Of a stretch of DNA of 44,062 bases, positions 24,711 through 33,006 are shown piece after piece. The notes below the pieces were generated by a model that saw only the letters and a list, made by a program, of their open reading frames with translations, was not told the origin of the DNA and made no database searches. The stretch is from positions 1 through 44,062 of the forward strand of contig JBILHQ010000018.1 in the NCBI GenBank assembly GCA_044350415.1. The letters are read 5' to 3'. Source of the stretch: M3007 sp044350415 (GTDB lineage: Bacteria; Bacteroidota; Bacteroidia; Chitinophagales; Saprospiraceae). The position numbers and the translations under genes were made by a program. Each line of letters begins with the position of its first letter. Positions within the stretch are counted from its first letter, which is position 1.

Positions 24711-26255
24711 ATGCCTGAATATTCTTCCCCTCAGGAATATTTGAGGCTCATTCAACAACGCTGGCTCAACATTAATAGTACTGTAGCCGAAACTACAGCA
24801 AATCTTTTGGAAGATGTTGTTAATTCCATTTTCGGAGACGCAGCCCGTATTGGTTATGAATTACTTCAAAACGCGGACGATGCTTCACTTACTGAAGGTC
24901 TAAATATTGATATTGAATATTTTCTTTTAGAAGAATACGTAGTTATTCGTCACAATGGTGCTGGATTCTCATCAGCCAATATTGAAGCAATCTGTCGTTA
25001 CGGAAGTCATGAATTATCAGTTGAGAAGGGTACTTCAGTCAAATTCGAGAATACTGTCGAGGATGAAAAACAGCGTAATCTCAAAAAATTGGCTATAAAG
25101 GTATAGGTTTCAAATCTGTATTCAACATTGCCAATCAGGTATGGGTTATTTCCAGGAATGACTATCAATTCCGTTTTGATGAGGCATATTGGAATGGCAA
25201 AAGAATCCCATGGCAGATATTGCCAATAGAATCAAATATAAAAGACCTGCCTGCGGAGCTTACCGATTTTATTTCCTTGGAGTCTGTGAATTTTATTTTG
25301 AAGATACGGCCTGAAATCGATCATAAGGCGGTGAAGAAAAAAATAGCTGTACTCTTTAAAGACGAGCAAATACTCCTTTTTCTTCCCCATACACGAAGTG
25401 TAGACCTTCAATATTTTGACTCCCGTGATAAACAAATGAAATATTATAGAAAAATAATACGTGAGCAGAAGAAAGAAATATTTTCTTTGTCGCGCTACGA
25501 AGGTCACGAACTAAAATCAATTTCTGAATGGCGCATTTCACATTTCGAGGCTCCCATTCCGGAGAATATAAGCCGATCTGTTGAGAATCTCGACAAAAGG
25601 CAGTGTCCTGAAAAACTGGATGCAAAGTAGTGGTTATAACATTGATGTTGTGCCTCCAATTATAGTCAAAATAGTTAATCCAGTAGACGGCCCCGGAAAT
25701 GTTCTATCGCAAAAACCAGAAGAACCAATAGAGAATTCTCCTATCAAGCCTGGTCCTATCATAAAGGTGCCGCCAGAGGAGGCGCTCTTTCCTACCACAC
25801 ATAACTCTCGTGAGAATAGAAGAATTAAGGATTCTCCTATTTCACCTGAAGAGGCTTCATTCATTGGGAAATGGGGGGAAGAATATATCCATATTCAAAA
25901 TGTGATTGGAGCCTATTATATAGAAAGAAACATCTTGGTTACTTTAATCAATTGGAATAATTGTAAAGAAGAATCAGGTAATCCACATGACTTTGTAGTC
26001 GAGTTATCTACTGGAGAGGCGCAATTTTGGGAAATAAAATCCACTCCTTCTTCATCTAAATACGCCTTCCCGATTTCTTCTAAAGAATTCCGGTTCGCTA
26101 TGAATAACATTGAAAATTATTTTATCATAAGAATTTTCTCTGCGGGCACTGATAGTCCATCCTACGCAATATTAGAAAACCTCTTTGATTTGATAAAACT
26201 TGGGAAAGTCTACATTGAGGATACTAATATGCTCATTGTTCGGGAAAATTTGTAA
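24711..26255 (+). pseudogene. Sacsin-type ATPase plus NOV_C (DUF3883) gene with two frameshifts
   Basis: Three consecutive frames make one protein of about 515 residues. Frame 1 (24711-25106) has the GHKL-type ATP site ELLQNADDAS and VVIRHNGAGFSS. A one-base change in an A6 run at about 25083-25088 moves to the next frame, which continues with KIGYKGIGFKSVFN, the second ATP motif of sacsin-like ATPases, to 25630. A second shift, at the A4 run near 25594 or A5 run near 25613, restores the frame (ORF 25581-26255). This last part ends with a restriction-like fold: DFVVELSTGEAQFWEIK, i.e. D...ExK, in the C-terminal DUF3883/NOV_C domain. The architecture is that of plant NO VEIN and bacterial DUF3883 proteins, but much shorter. 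The gene is visibly A+T-richer than its flanks, suggesting transfer. It may be a dead gene, or a sequencing artefact in A-runs. Confidence 0.8.
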
Positions 26256-26261
26256 TACTGA

Positions 26262-26396
26262 GTTGCATGGATCATTAATCCCGAAATCTACCCATTCCAA
26301 GCCAACCAACCTACATTAAAATCCGTCTTTACCCTCGGAGTCCTTAAACAAGACGACATACTTCTATTCATTCACCAAAACAATTCCTTCACATGA
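26262..26396 (+). pseudogene. Orphan 44-codon C-terminal reading frame
   Basis: Directly after a stop (TGA 26259-26261) an open frame without a start codon encodes VAWIINPEIYPFQ ... KSVFTLGVLKQDDILLFI, ending at TGA 26394-26396. It overlaps the ATG of the next gene (ATGA). The clean amino-acid composition suggests the surviving 3' end of a lost gene. I do not recognise the family. Confidence 0.4.
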
Positions 26397-27652
26397 ACAA
26401 GTATCTTTTTTTATCCGCTGTTCTCGTATCATTTTTATTCGCCTGTCAAAAAAACGCTGAAGATATCCGGTTGCTTCCCCCCACTTTAATGTCTACCCGA
26501 ACAGCCGACAGCGTGCACCTTAGAATTAATGCCGTTTATGGGTTCCTGCCAGTTCTGCCTTATTCTTACGATGTGCCGGATAAGTTCGAAATTTACGAAT
26601 CAGAAGGAGATATGAACTCCTTTGAAAAAATTGCCACGATTAATAACGATGCGTCTTATCGCTATTCAATTGGCGGCTTACAACCTGGAGTGTCGTATTT
26701 TTATTATGTAAAATCCAAAAAAAGCGGATTGGAGACGGTTTATTCCGACACCATCATGGTGATTCCTAACACTCCGGAAACCCTTATCCGTGCGGTTTCG
26801 CCAACGGATTTTCCGGTTCAAAGTGCAGCATTATCACCCAACGGCGCTACGATAGCCTATTCGAATCCGGCTTATACCTGGGATAACGGCATGTATGGCG
26901 CAACAACGCTGTTTTTGTACGACCTTGCTACTGCCCAAAACACCTTAATCCAGCGGAGTGCTGTTTATCCGGATTGGTCACCCGCGGGCGATAAAATTGC
27001 CTTTTGTACCGATAAAGATGAAGTGGGAGTGCCCGGTTACAGACCTCAACAATTGGCGGTGTATAATTTGGCGACCGACTCGATTACCAGACTCACCACA
27101 GGGTCAATATTTACGCTTCACCCGGAATTTTCTGCCGATGGCCAATGGATCGTCTATTCGTCGGATGAAGGCCACCCCAATGAATTTGATATTTGGAAAA
27201 TTGCAGCGGATGGTACCCAAAAAACAAAACTGACCAACGGGCTTGGTCATGGTAGTTTCACCCCAAGTACGGGGTTAGGTATGCCCAGTTGGGCGCCAGA
27301 TGGCTCGGCGATTTTAATGGGTGTGCAATCCAGTAATCCTGACCAAAAAGGCATTTTTAAAATCAATCTGCAAAATAATACAGTTGTACCGGTCATTCAA
27401 TCCCAATGGGAAGACTCCTCGCCATCTATTTCACCTGATGGCCAAAAAATGGCCTTTTTCAGCAACCGCTCCGGCTTGGCAGAAGTGTGGATATATAGCC
27501 TGAATACTGGTGATTATCAGCAGGTTACAGGTTTTAATGAAGGGTTTATTAATAACAACTGGAGCAAGATCGAATGGGTCGGTCCAGCGGAATTGCTGTT
27601 TGGGGGCTATGATGGAACGCAGTTTGAAACGGTATACAGGGTTAAGATGTAA
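26393..27652 (+). CDS. FN3 and PD40 (TolB-like) lipoprotein
   Basis: A 419-residue lipoprotein with lipobox Cys near residue 18 (LVSFLFAC). An immunoglobulin-like fibronectin type III region covers about residues 26-125 (PPTLMSTRTADSVHLRINAV ... GLQPGVSYFYYVKSKKSGLETVYSDTIMVIP). It is followed by a six-bladed TolB/PD40 propeller (about 130-419; SAALSPNGATIAYSNP, YPDWSPAGDKIAFCTDKDE, HPEFSADGQWIVYSSDEG, SPSISPDGQKMAFFSNR). It has no enzymatic motif and is likely a surface binding or scaffolding protein. The ATG overlaps the stop of the orphan fragment before it, and the next gene is convergent after 11 bases. Confidence 0.85.
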   Translation: MNKYLFLSAVLVSFLFACQKNAEDIRLLPPTLMSTRTADSVHLRINAVYGFLPVLPYSYDVPDKFEIYESEGDMNSFEKIATINNDASYRYSIGGLQPGVSYFYYVKSKKSGLETVYSDTIMVIPNTPETLIRAVSPTDFPVQSAALSPNGATIAYSNPAYTWDNGMYGATTLFLYDLATAQNTLIQRSAVYPDWSPAGDKIAFCTDKDEVGVPGYRPQQLAVYNLATDSITRLTTGSIFTLHPEFSADGQWIVYSSDEGHPNEFDIWKIAADGTQKTKLTNGLGHGSFTPSTGLGMPSWAPDGSAILMGVQSSNPDQKGIFKINLQNNTVVPVIQSQWEDSSPSISPDGQKMAFFSNRSGLAEVWIYSLNTGDYQQVTGFNEGFINNNWSKIEWVGPAELLFGGYDGTQFETVYRVKM

Positions 27653-27663
27653 AGTTCAGCACC

Positions 27664-29607
27664 TCACTTCATCCCCGCCTTCACCCGCTCCAGCGTCTGT
27701 TGCGCAAACGTATAATTCGGATTAATCTCCAGTGCCTTTTTGGCGTCAGCGAGGGCTTTATCGAACTGTCCCAGGCCGATTTCAGCATTTGCACGGTTGT
27801 TGAGGGCTTGTACCAAAGCGGGATTGATGGCTAAGGCTGCGGTGTAGTCGGCTACCGCTTGTTGGTATTGCTGTGCTTTGTAATACAGCAATCCGCGGTT
27901 CACCAACGCCTCCACTGCCTTTGGGTTCAACCGAATAGACTCGCCATAATCGGCGATAGCCTTTTCTGTTTCGCCCGCTTTTTCATAAGAGAATCCCCGG
28001 AGGTAAAATGCCTCCGGGTTATTTTTTTCCAGTTCAATGCTTTTGGCTAAGTCCGGCCCGGCTTCATTCGCCCTGTTGAGCATCACCAAACATTTGCCCC
28101 TGTTGAGAAACAATTTGGGGGAGGAAAGGCCCGATTTAATGGCACTGTCGAAATCGTTGTACGCCTCCTGTATCTTTTTCAGGTTAAGGTAGGCTTGTCC
28201 GCGGCCGTTAAAAGCTTCCACCGTTTCCGGGTCCAGTTTTAAGGCTTCTGTATAATGGGTGGCCGCATTTTGGAATTCGCTGCGAATCAATTCGTTGTAT
28301 GCCAAATTGCATTGGCAAAGCGAAGATTCAGGTGTGTATCCCACACAGTTTTTGAATAGTTTTACGCCATCTTTCCAAACAGTAGTCTGGTTAAATGCCA
28401 GCATGCCCAATATGGCCGCCAATCCAAAAGTAACGGCCATCCGTAACACATGGTTGGTTTTTTCAAGCAATAAACCGATCAACCAGAATATGCCAATACA
28501 AGAGATATAAGCGTACCGATCAGACCGCAATTCAAAACTACCCACTGTTCTGATGGGCAACATGACCGCCAAAGGGATCAAATACAAGGCAATACCCCAG
28601 AGCACGTCCCGGTTATTGCGCGCCATTTTCCATACCAACCCTGCAACAACAGCTAGCACCACTGGTGAAGCATAGTAATACCATGCCCAGCTGCCACCAT
28701 CTTTGGTAAATGGATAAGCCACCGTAAATCCAAACGGAGCCAGTAACTTGAAAGGGTAGAAGAGGATGGTTTGGCTGATCATAAAAAAGCGATCCACCAT
28801 TGAAAATACCGAAGAACTCAGGGCGATATCGTGCCCCTCTGCCTCCCTGGTGGAAAAAGTGTAAAGTCCAAAACCAAAGGCAATCAGGAAATATAAAACT
28901 TTACTTGTCCAAAATTTTCTTATCAGATTTTTGTAAAACAAAAAATCAGTTGCAATTAATAAAACCGGAAGCGTCACAGCAGCCGATTTAGACAAAACGG
29001 ATGCCATGAATAATCCAAGCGACAATGCAATCCAGGGTAGGGTAGCGGTACCCTCTTCTGCTGCCTGGGCGAACGATAAGTAGGCCCTGAAACTGCCTAA
29101 ATAAAAAGCAGCAAATAAAACCGTACTCAAGGCTGCTGCCCAACTCACCGCTTCCACCTGAATCGGGTGAACAGTAAAAAGCAGCGCACAAAAGAAAGCC
29201 AGCCAGGAACGTCCTGCCAGCGTTTTTAAAATATTGAAAACCAGAACGCTGCTGATCGCGTGGCAGATTAATGCTAGTAAGTGATAACCGTAGGCCTCTT
29301 GTCCGGAAATTAATGATCCCACCCAATAGGCGATCCAGGTGAATGGCGCATACATGCCGAGATTTTGTCCGGTGAAAAACTTGCCAAGTGATGGATTTTG
29401 CAAGGCGCGGTTGTATAAAATGGCCTTGTCATCGTCAAAAAAAACTAATCCGTTGTTGAGTGACAAGAAATAGACGAGCACTGCTGCCAAAATAAGCAGC
29501 GCTTCCGGCAGCCATTTGCGCTCGAAAAAATCTGCTGTAGCCGTTAAAGGCACTTCGGGAACAGTAATTATGGGTTCAGGTATTGCTTTTTTTGACGGCT
29601 TTGCCAT
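27664..29607 (-). CDS. TMTC-like multi-pass membrane protein with C-terminal TPR repeats
   Basis: A 647-residue protein. After a short cytoplasmic N-terminus, about ten or more transmembrane helices span residues 34-410. The first loop holds FFDDDKAIL (acidic pair typical of GT-C glycosyltransferases such as PMT and TMTC), and HPIQVEAVSWAA (about 151-162) is the hallmark of TMTC/DUF1736 proteins. TPR repeats follow from about 425 to 645 (each about 34 residues: GRGQAYLNLKKIQEAYNDF, FYLRGFSYEKAGETEKAIADY, NRANAEIGLGQFDKALADA). Animal TMTC proteins O-mannosylate cadherins; the bacterial role is unknown, probably O-glycosylation of exported proteins. No glycosyl-donor genes are nearby. Confidence 0.82.
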   Translation of the reverse strand: MAKPSKKAIPEPIITVPEVPLTATADFFERKWLPEALLILAAVLVYFLSLNNGLVFFDDDKAILYNRALQNPSLGKFFTGQNLGMYAPFTWIAYWVGSLISGQEAYGYHLLALICHAISSVLVFNILKTLAGRSWLAFFCALLFTVHPIQVEAVSWAAALSTVLFAAFYLGSFRAYLSFAQAAEEGTATLPWIALSLGLFMASVLSKSAAVTLPVLLIATDFLFYKNLIRKFWTSKVLYFLIAFGFGLYTFSTREAEGHDIALSSSVFSMVDRFFMISQTILFYPFKLLAPFGFTVAYPFTKDGGSWAWYYYASPVVLAVVAGLVWKMARNNRDVLWGIALYLIPLAVMLPIRTVGSFELRSDRYAYISCIGIFWLIGLLLEKTNHVLRMAVTFGLAAILGMLAFNQTTVWKDGVKLFKNCVGYTPESSLCQCNLAYNELIRSEFQNAATHYTEALKLDPETVEAFNGRGQAYLNLKKIQEAYNDFDSAIKSGLSSPKLFLNRGKCLVMLNRANEAGPDLAKSIELEKNNPEAFYLRGFSYEKAGETEKAIADYGESIRLNPKAVEALVNRGLLYYKAQQYQQAVADYTAALAINPALVQALNNRANAEIGLGQFDKALADAKKALEINPNYTFAQQTLERVKAGMK

Positions 29608-29697
29608 GGACAGATCATATTTAAGTGCGCAAATGTAGTCAGGATGGGTGTTCCAGCAAAATTAACCCATCAACAATGCAGATTCCCGTGAATCCTT

Positions 29698-29729
29698 TTG
29701 ATATTTAACGCCCACTTGTCGTACTTTTG
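29698..29729 (+). promoter_or_regulatory. Promoter for sucC
   Basis: TTG at 29698-29700, 21 nt, TACTTTTG at 29722-29729. Predicted start near 29735, leader about 35 nt to ATG 29770. Confidence 0.7.
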
Positions 29730-29769
29730 GCCGTCTGAATTTCAAATATAACCCAGACCTATTTCGCTC

Positions 29770-30963
29770 ATGAATTTACATGAATACCAGGGCAAAGAAT
29801 TGCTCAAATCTTACGGAATAAAAATCCAGGAAGGGATTGTTGCCCATACTGCTGAAGAGGCAGTGGCAGCTGCAATAAAAATTAAAGAACTATACAATTC
29901 CGGCTGGTGTGTCGTAAAAGCACAGATTCACGCAGGTGGCCGTGGTAAAGGCGGTGGCGTTAAACTGGCGAAAAGCCCGGAGCAAGCGGGTGAAATCGCA
30001 GGCCAGATTCTCGGAATGATGCTTGTTACCCCACAAACGCCTCCTGAAGGTAAATTGGTCAGCAAGGTTTTGATCACCCAGGATGTATTCTATCCAGGAG
30101 CGAACGAACCAAAAGAATACTATGTCAGTATCCTGACTGATCGCGGAAGAGGCTGTAATGTGATTATCTATTCGCCTGATGGTGGTATGGACATTGAAAA
30201 AGTAGCGGAAGAAACACCGGAAAGGGTTTTCACCGAGTTTATCGATCCACTACTTGGGCTTCGTCCTTTTCATGCACAAAAAATTGCTTTTGACCTGGGT
30301 TTGAGCGGTCAGGCATTTAAAGAAATGGTGGATTTTGTACAAAAACTGTACACGGCATTCATCGGTTCTGACGCCAGCCTTTTCGAAATTAACCCATGTC
30401 TCAAAACGAGCGACGACAAGATTATTGCCGTAGATGCTAAAGTGGCGCTCGATGAGAATGCACTGTTCCGTCATCCGGATCTTCTGGCTTTGCGCGATAC
30501 TTCTGAAGAAGATCCGACCGATGTGGAGGCACAGTCTTATGACTTGAATTACGTCAAACTGGACGGCAATGTCGGCTGTATGGTCAATGGTGCCGGTTTG
30601 GCAATGGCCACGATGGACCTGATTCAGTTGTCTGGAGGCGCACCTGCTAATTTCCTGGATGTAGGCGGTACCGCCGATGCTGAACGCGTGGAAAATGCCA
30701 TGCGGCTCATGTTGAAAGATAAAAATGTAGATGCTATCCTGATCAATATATTCGGTGGTATCGTGCGTTGCGACCGTGTTGCTCAAGGCGTTGTCGATGC
30801 TTACCATAAAATTGGTGAAATTCCGGTGCCTGTCATTGTACGCCTTCAAGGCACCAATGCAGACCTGGGCAAAAAAATCATCGATGAGTCTGGATTAAAA
30901 GTATTTGGCGCGATTGAATTTCAGGAAGCTGCTGATTTAGTCGCGAAAGTGCTGCACAAGTAA
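29770..30963 (+). CDS. sucC: Succinate--CoA ligase, beta subunit
   Basis: Beta subunit of the tricarboxylic acid cycle enzyme that makes succinate from succinyl-CoA with ATP or GTP formation. The 397-residue length is standard. The ATP-grasp fold is shown by MNLHEYQGKELLKSYGI at the start, CVVKAQIHAGGRGKGGGVKLA (split as read), and the metal-binding EINPCLKT. The C-terminal CoA-ligase part has GAGLAMATMD, FLDVGGTAD and NIFGGIVRCDRVAQG. The alpha-subunit gene sucD is not adjacent in this window, unlike in enterobacteria but common in Bacteroidota. It has its own promoter and is followed by two long inverted repeats. Confidence 0.97.
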   Translation: MNLHEYQGKELLKSYGIKIQEGIVAHTAEEAVAAAIKIKELYNSGWCVVKAQIHAGGRGKGGGVKLAKSPEQAGEIAGQILGMMLVTPQTPPEGKLVSKVLITQDVFYPGANEPKEYYVSILTDRGRGCNVIIYSPDGGMDIEKVAEETPERVFTEFIDPLLGLRPFHAQKIAFDLGLSGQAFKEMVDFVQKLYTAFIGSDASLFEINPCLKTSDDKIIAVDAKVALDENALFRHPDLLALRDTSEEDPTDVEAQSYDLNYVKLDGNVGCMVNGAGLAMATMDLIQLSGGAPANFLDVGGTADAERVENAMRLMLKDKNVDAILINIFGGIVRCDRVAQGVVDAYHKIGEIPVPVIVRLQGTNADLGKKIIDESGLKVFGAIEFQEAADLVAKVLHK

Positions 30964-30970
30964 TTATAGC

Positions 30971-31094
30971 AGGCAATAGGTAAGTAAAAAAAGCAGGCAA
31001 GGCGTAGCGTGAATCACAAGAATGTCGTCCATAAGATTGACCTGATTGAGATGCACGCTACACCTTGCCTGCTTTTTTTATTTGCCTATTGCCT
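30971..31094. repeat. 41-bp inverted repeat element after sucC
   Basis: Arms 30971-31011 and 31054-31094 match over 41 bases with three mismatches (AGGCAATAGG..., A7 run, AGCAGGCAAGG.GTAGCGTG). The 42-base loop contains CAAGAATGTCGTCCAT (31017-31032), which is 15 of 16 identical to the complement of 16850-16865 inside another inverted repeat. Followed by a 9-bp hairpin CTCCTACAT-G-ATGTAGGAG at 31097-31115. Together with the next repeat it fills the 386-base gap 30964-31349, in which no gene is seen. Confidence 0.75.
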
Positions 31095-31152
31095 ACTCCT
31101 ACATGATGTAGGAGATATAATTAGTTGTTATTGAACAAATGGTGTACACCTT

Positions 31153-31310
31153 TTCCATAGAGGAATATCGAACACCGAATGTCGAACGCCGAAGTAGCGT
31201 AGGCCTAAAAGGGGGCTATTTCAGGTTTTTATTTGATTTTTGTAAATATATGGGAGGACTCTACGCTACTTCGGCGTTCGATATTCGGTGTTCGATATTC
31301 CTCTACGGAA
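31153..31310. repeat. 50-bp inverted repeat element (GAATATCGAACACC family)
   Basis: Arms 31153-31202 and 31261-31310 are complementary at 48 of 50 positions around a 58-base loop. The arms contain AGGAATATCGAACACCGAAT and GAAGTAGCGTAG, which also make up the arms of the repeat at 38327. It lies in the convergent gap between sucC and the minus-strand barrel gene ending at 31350. It could be a bidirectional terminator or a small mobile repeat. Confidence 0.8.
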
Positions 31311-31349
31311 AAAGAGAACACATATTCGCCAACCGTTACCTCACCTACT

Positions 31350-32768
31350 TTAAAAACTAATTCTCCTGCTAATCCTTAGATGAATACCAACCTGCCGGAA
31401 AATCTCCCCAGGATAAGTGGGACTGTTCACCCGACTCATCAGGTCGATTATTGCTGTGGGTGAAATGAACATCAAGGTCTTGCGACCTACCGGGAATTCA
31501 CAATTCACACCAGTCCTTATACTCAGGACAAGCGGGTTTTTATAGATACTGGAGTAAGGACCACCAGAGGGCCTATTATTGCCACCGCTGATAACTCCTT
31601 GGGAACGCTGATAAAACTGCGCCTGTAGTCCGGCATAAGGCGAGATGGTCCATTGCCCTGCCTGGAAGGCATATTGCAGATCAATTGGGATACTCCACGT
31701 GGTAATTTTGTTGAAATTTTTTACCGTGTGCGTGAAGTGATGGAGGGTTGTTTCCCAGGAATAGGAGGAATCAATTTCGCCATTGGAATATTCAATTGTA
31801 GTAAGGCGATTGCTGAGGCTATCCCATTCCTGGTTCCATTGGTAAACGGAATTGAGCTGGTTAAACTGAATCCCGCTGCTGATAAAAAAGTGACCTGCCA
31901 TTTTACCTTTCAGGTGAATTCCAAGATGAAAAGCTTCCAGATTTTTTTCTCCACTCCGTGGCAAGGGGTTGACATCTTTCACCCGCGATATATTCCAGCC
32001 ATAATATCCCGCATCAAGTCCCATCTCAATTGCGTGCCGGGCAGATGCTTTTTTACTTTTCTTCTTAAAATTATAGAATTTTGGCTGATAATAAGGAGCG
32101 ATTAATTCAGATTCAGCATGTGGCAACATAGTCAGGATTTCATATTTTGAAGACTGAAGAAGTGCTGTTGAAATGGAATCTGCTTCCTGTTCCATTGTCA
32201 CGGGTTTCCCAGCAGACAATCCTTGTTGTATGATTGGATTGTCCAGGCGGATATGCAGAGAGTTTGGCTGTGGGCTGAAGGGGAGATTGTTATTGGGTTG
32301 AGCAGTGTTGTCCGCGAATGCCGCCAACGGTCTATTGTTCTCATTTGGCTTTGGTACCTTGTTAACATCAATGGACGCTGGAGTGTAGGAGGAATTGCTT
32401 TCGGTAAGGTGTGGTGCCAGCTGGTTTGGCCTTTCAGCCAATACCGATTTAGCAATCATGCGCAATTTTTGGCCAGAGGCTGTTCCCATTTCCACACCGA
32501 TCATCCCAAATGATTTTAATACTTTAGCATAACCTGCGCTATCCACAGCCCTCAAATCTCCAGGCATCACTTTAAATGTTTCACCGGTTGATGGATCCAG
32601 GTATACTGCATAAACATTGACCGAACCGGTGTACCCTGCACCTGAAGATAATTCTGCCACGCCATTGGCAGGTATGGTCACTTTTCTCCCTATTCCTACA
32701 GAAAAGGTTGCGCCAGTTATTCCCGAAAAAGTAGTGGTAAGTATTCTAGGAATCATCTTTATCTCCAT
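31350..32768 (-). CDS. Regulatory-domain/beta-barrel protein, 5' end lost
   Basis: A 472-codon open frame encoding the rest of a regulatory-like domain (RILTTTFSGITGATFSVGIG at the start), a second beta domain (about 40-95, GSVNVYAVYLDPSTGETFKV), a Pro/Asn-rich linker (about 120-190) and a C-terminal outer-membrane barrel (about 230-472, ending in the aromatic strand VGIHLRISRRISF). Its first Met has no signal peptide, and the reading frame upstream continues the domain, so the annotated start is not the real one. The gene is most likely a disrupted pseudogene whose product could not be exported. Downstream is a long inverted repeat, and the convergent neighbour is sucC. Confidence 0.6.
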   Translation of the reverse strand: MEIKMIPRILTTTFSGITGATFSVGIGRKVTIPANGVAELSSGAGYTGSVNVYAVYLDPSTGETFKVMPGDLRAVDSAGYAKVLKSFGMIGVEMGTASGQKLRMIAKSVLAERPNQLAPHLTESNSSYTPASIDVNKVPKPNENNRPLAAFADNTAQPNNNLPFSPQPNSLHIRLDNPIIQQGLSAGKPVTMEQEADSISTALLQSSKYEILTMLPHAESELIAPYYQPKFYNFKKKSKKASARHAIEMGLDAGYYGWNISRVKDVNPLPRSGEKNLEAFHLGIHLKGKMAGHFFISSGIQFNQLNSVYQWNQEWDSLSNRLTTIEYSNGEIDSSYSWETTLHHFTHTVKNFNKITTWSIPIDLQYAFQAGQWTISPYAGLQAQFYQRSQGVISGGNNRPSGGPYSSIYKNPLVLSIRTGVNCEFPVGRKTLMFISPTAIIDLMSRVNSPTYPGEIFRQVGIHLRISRRISF

Positions 32769-32947
32769 AGTCGCATGTCCGCCGAGTCGGGGGAAAGCGT
32801 ACCGTACCGTTTCAAAGTACCCTTCCTTGAAGACGGTTACCTTGGTGCCATTTTTATTCAGGCGATGGTTGTGAAAAAAAACAAACCCTGATCGTTGGTG
32901 GTGGTGGGATAAGAATCATCTGCTGTTACACCGGCTATAGCTCCTGT
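32769..32947 (-). pseudogene. Broken 5' part of the regulatory-like domain
   Basis: Minus-strand translation upstream of 32768 continues in frame as NKNGTKVTVFKEGYFETVR and AFPRLGGHATMEIKM up to a T8 run (A8 at 32873-32880). There it changes frame and continues as TADDSYPTTTNDQGLF up to a stop at 32948-32950. This is the first half of a carboxypeptidase-regulatory-like beta-sandwich. No start codon or signal peptide is found, so the first exon-like portion has been deleted or recombined away. Confidence 0.65.
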
Positions 32948-33006
32948 TCAGAAAGTAGGCCGAGATCTTGTATTAATCGTAAATCATCAATCGAATCAAT
33001 CGTCAA

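Noticed and set aside
25083..25088. Programmed -1 frameshift site in the sacsin-like gene
   Set aside because: The A6 run alone is not a strong slippery heptamer, no following pseudoknot was evident, and a second unrelated shift downstream makes decay or sequence error more likely.
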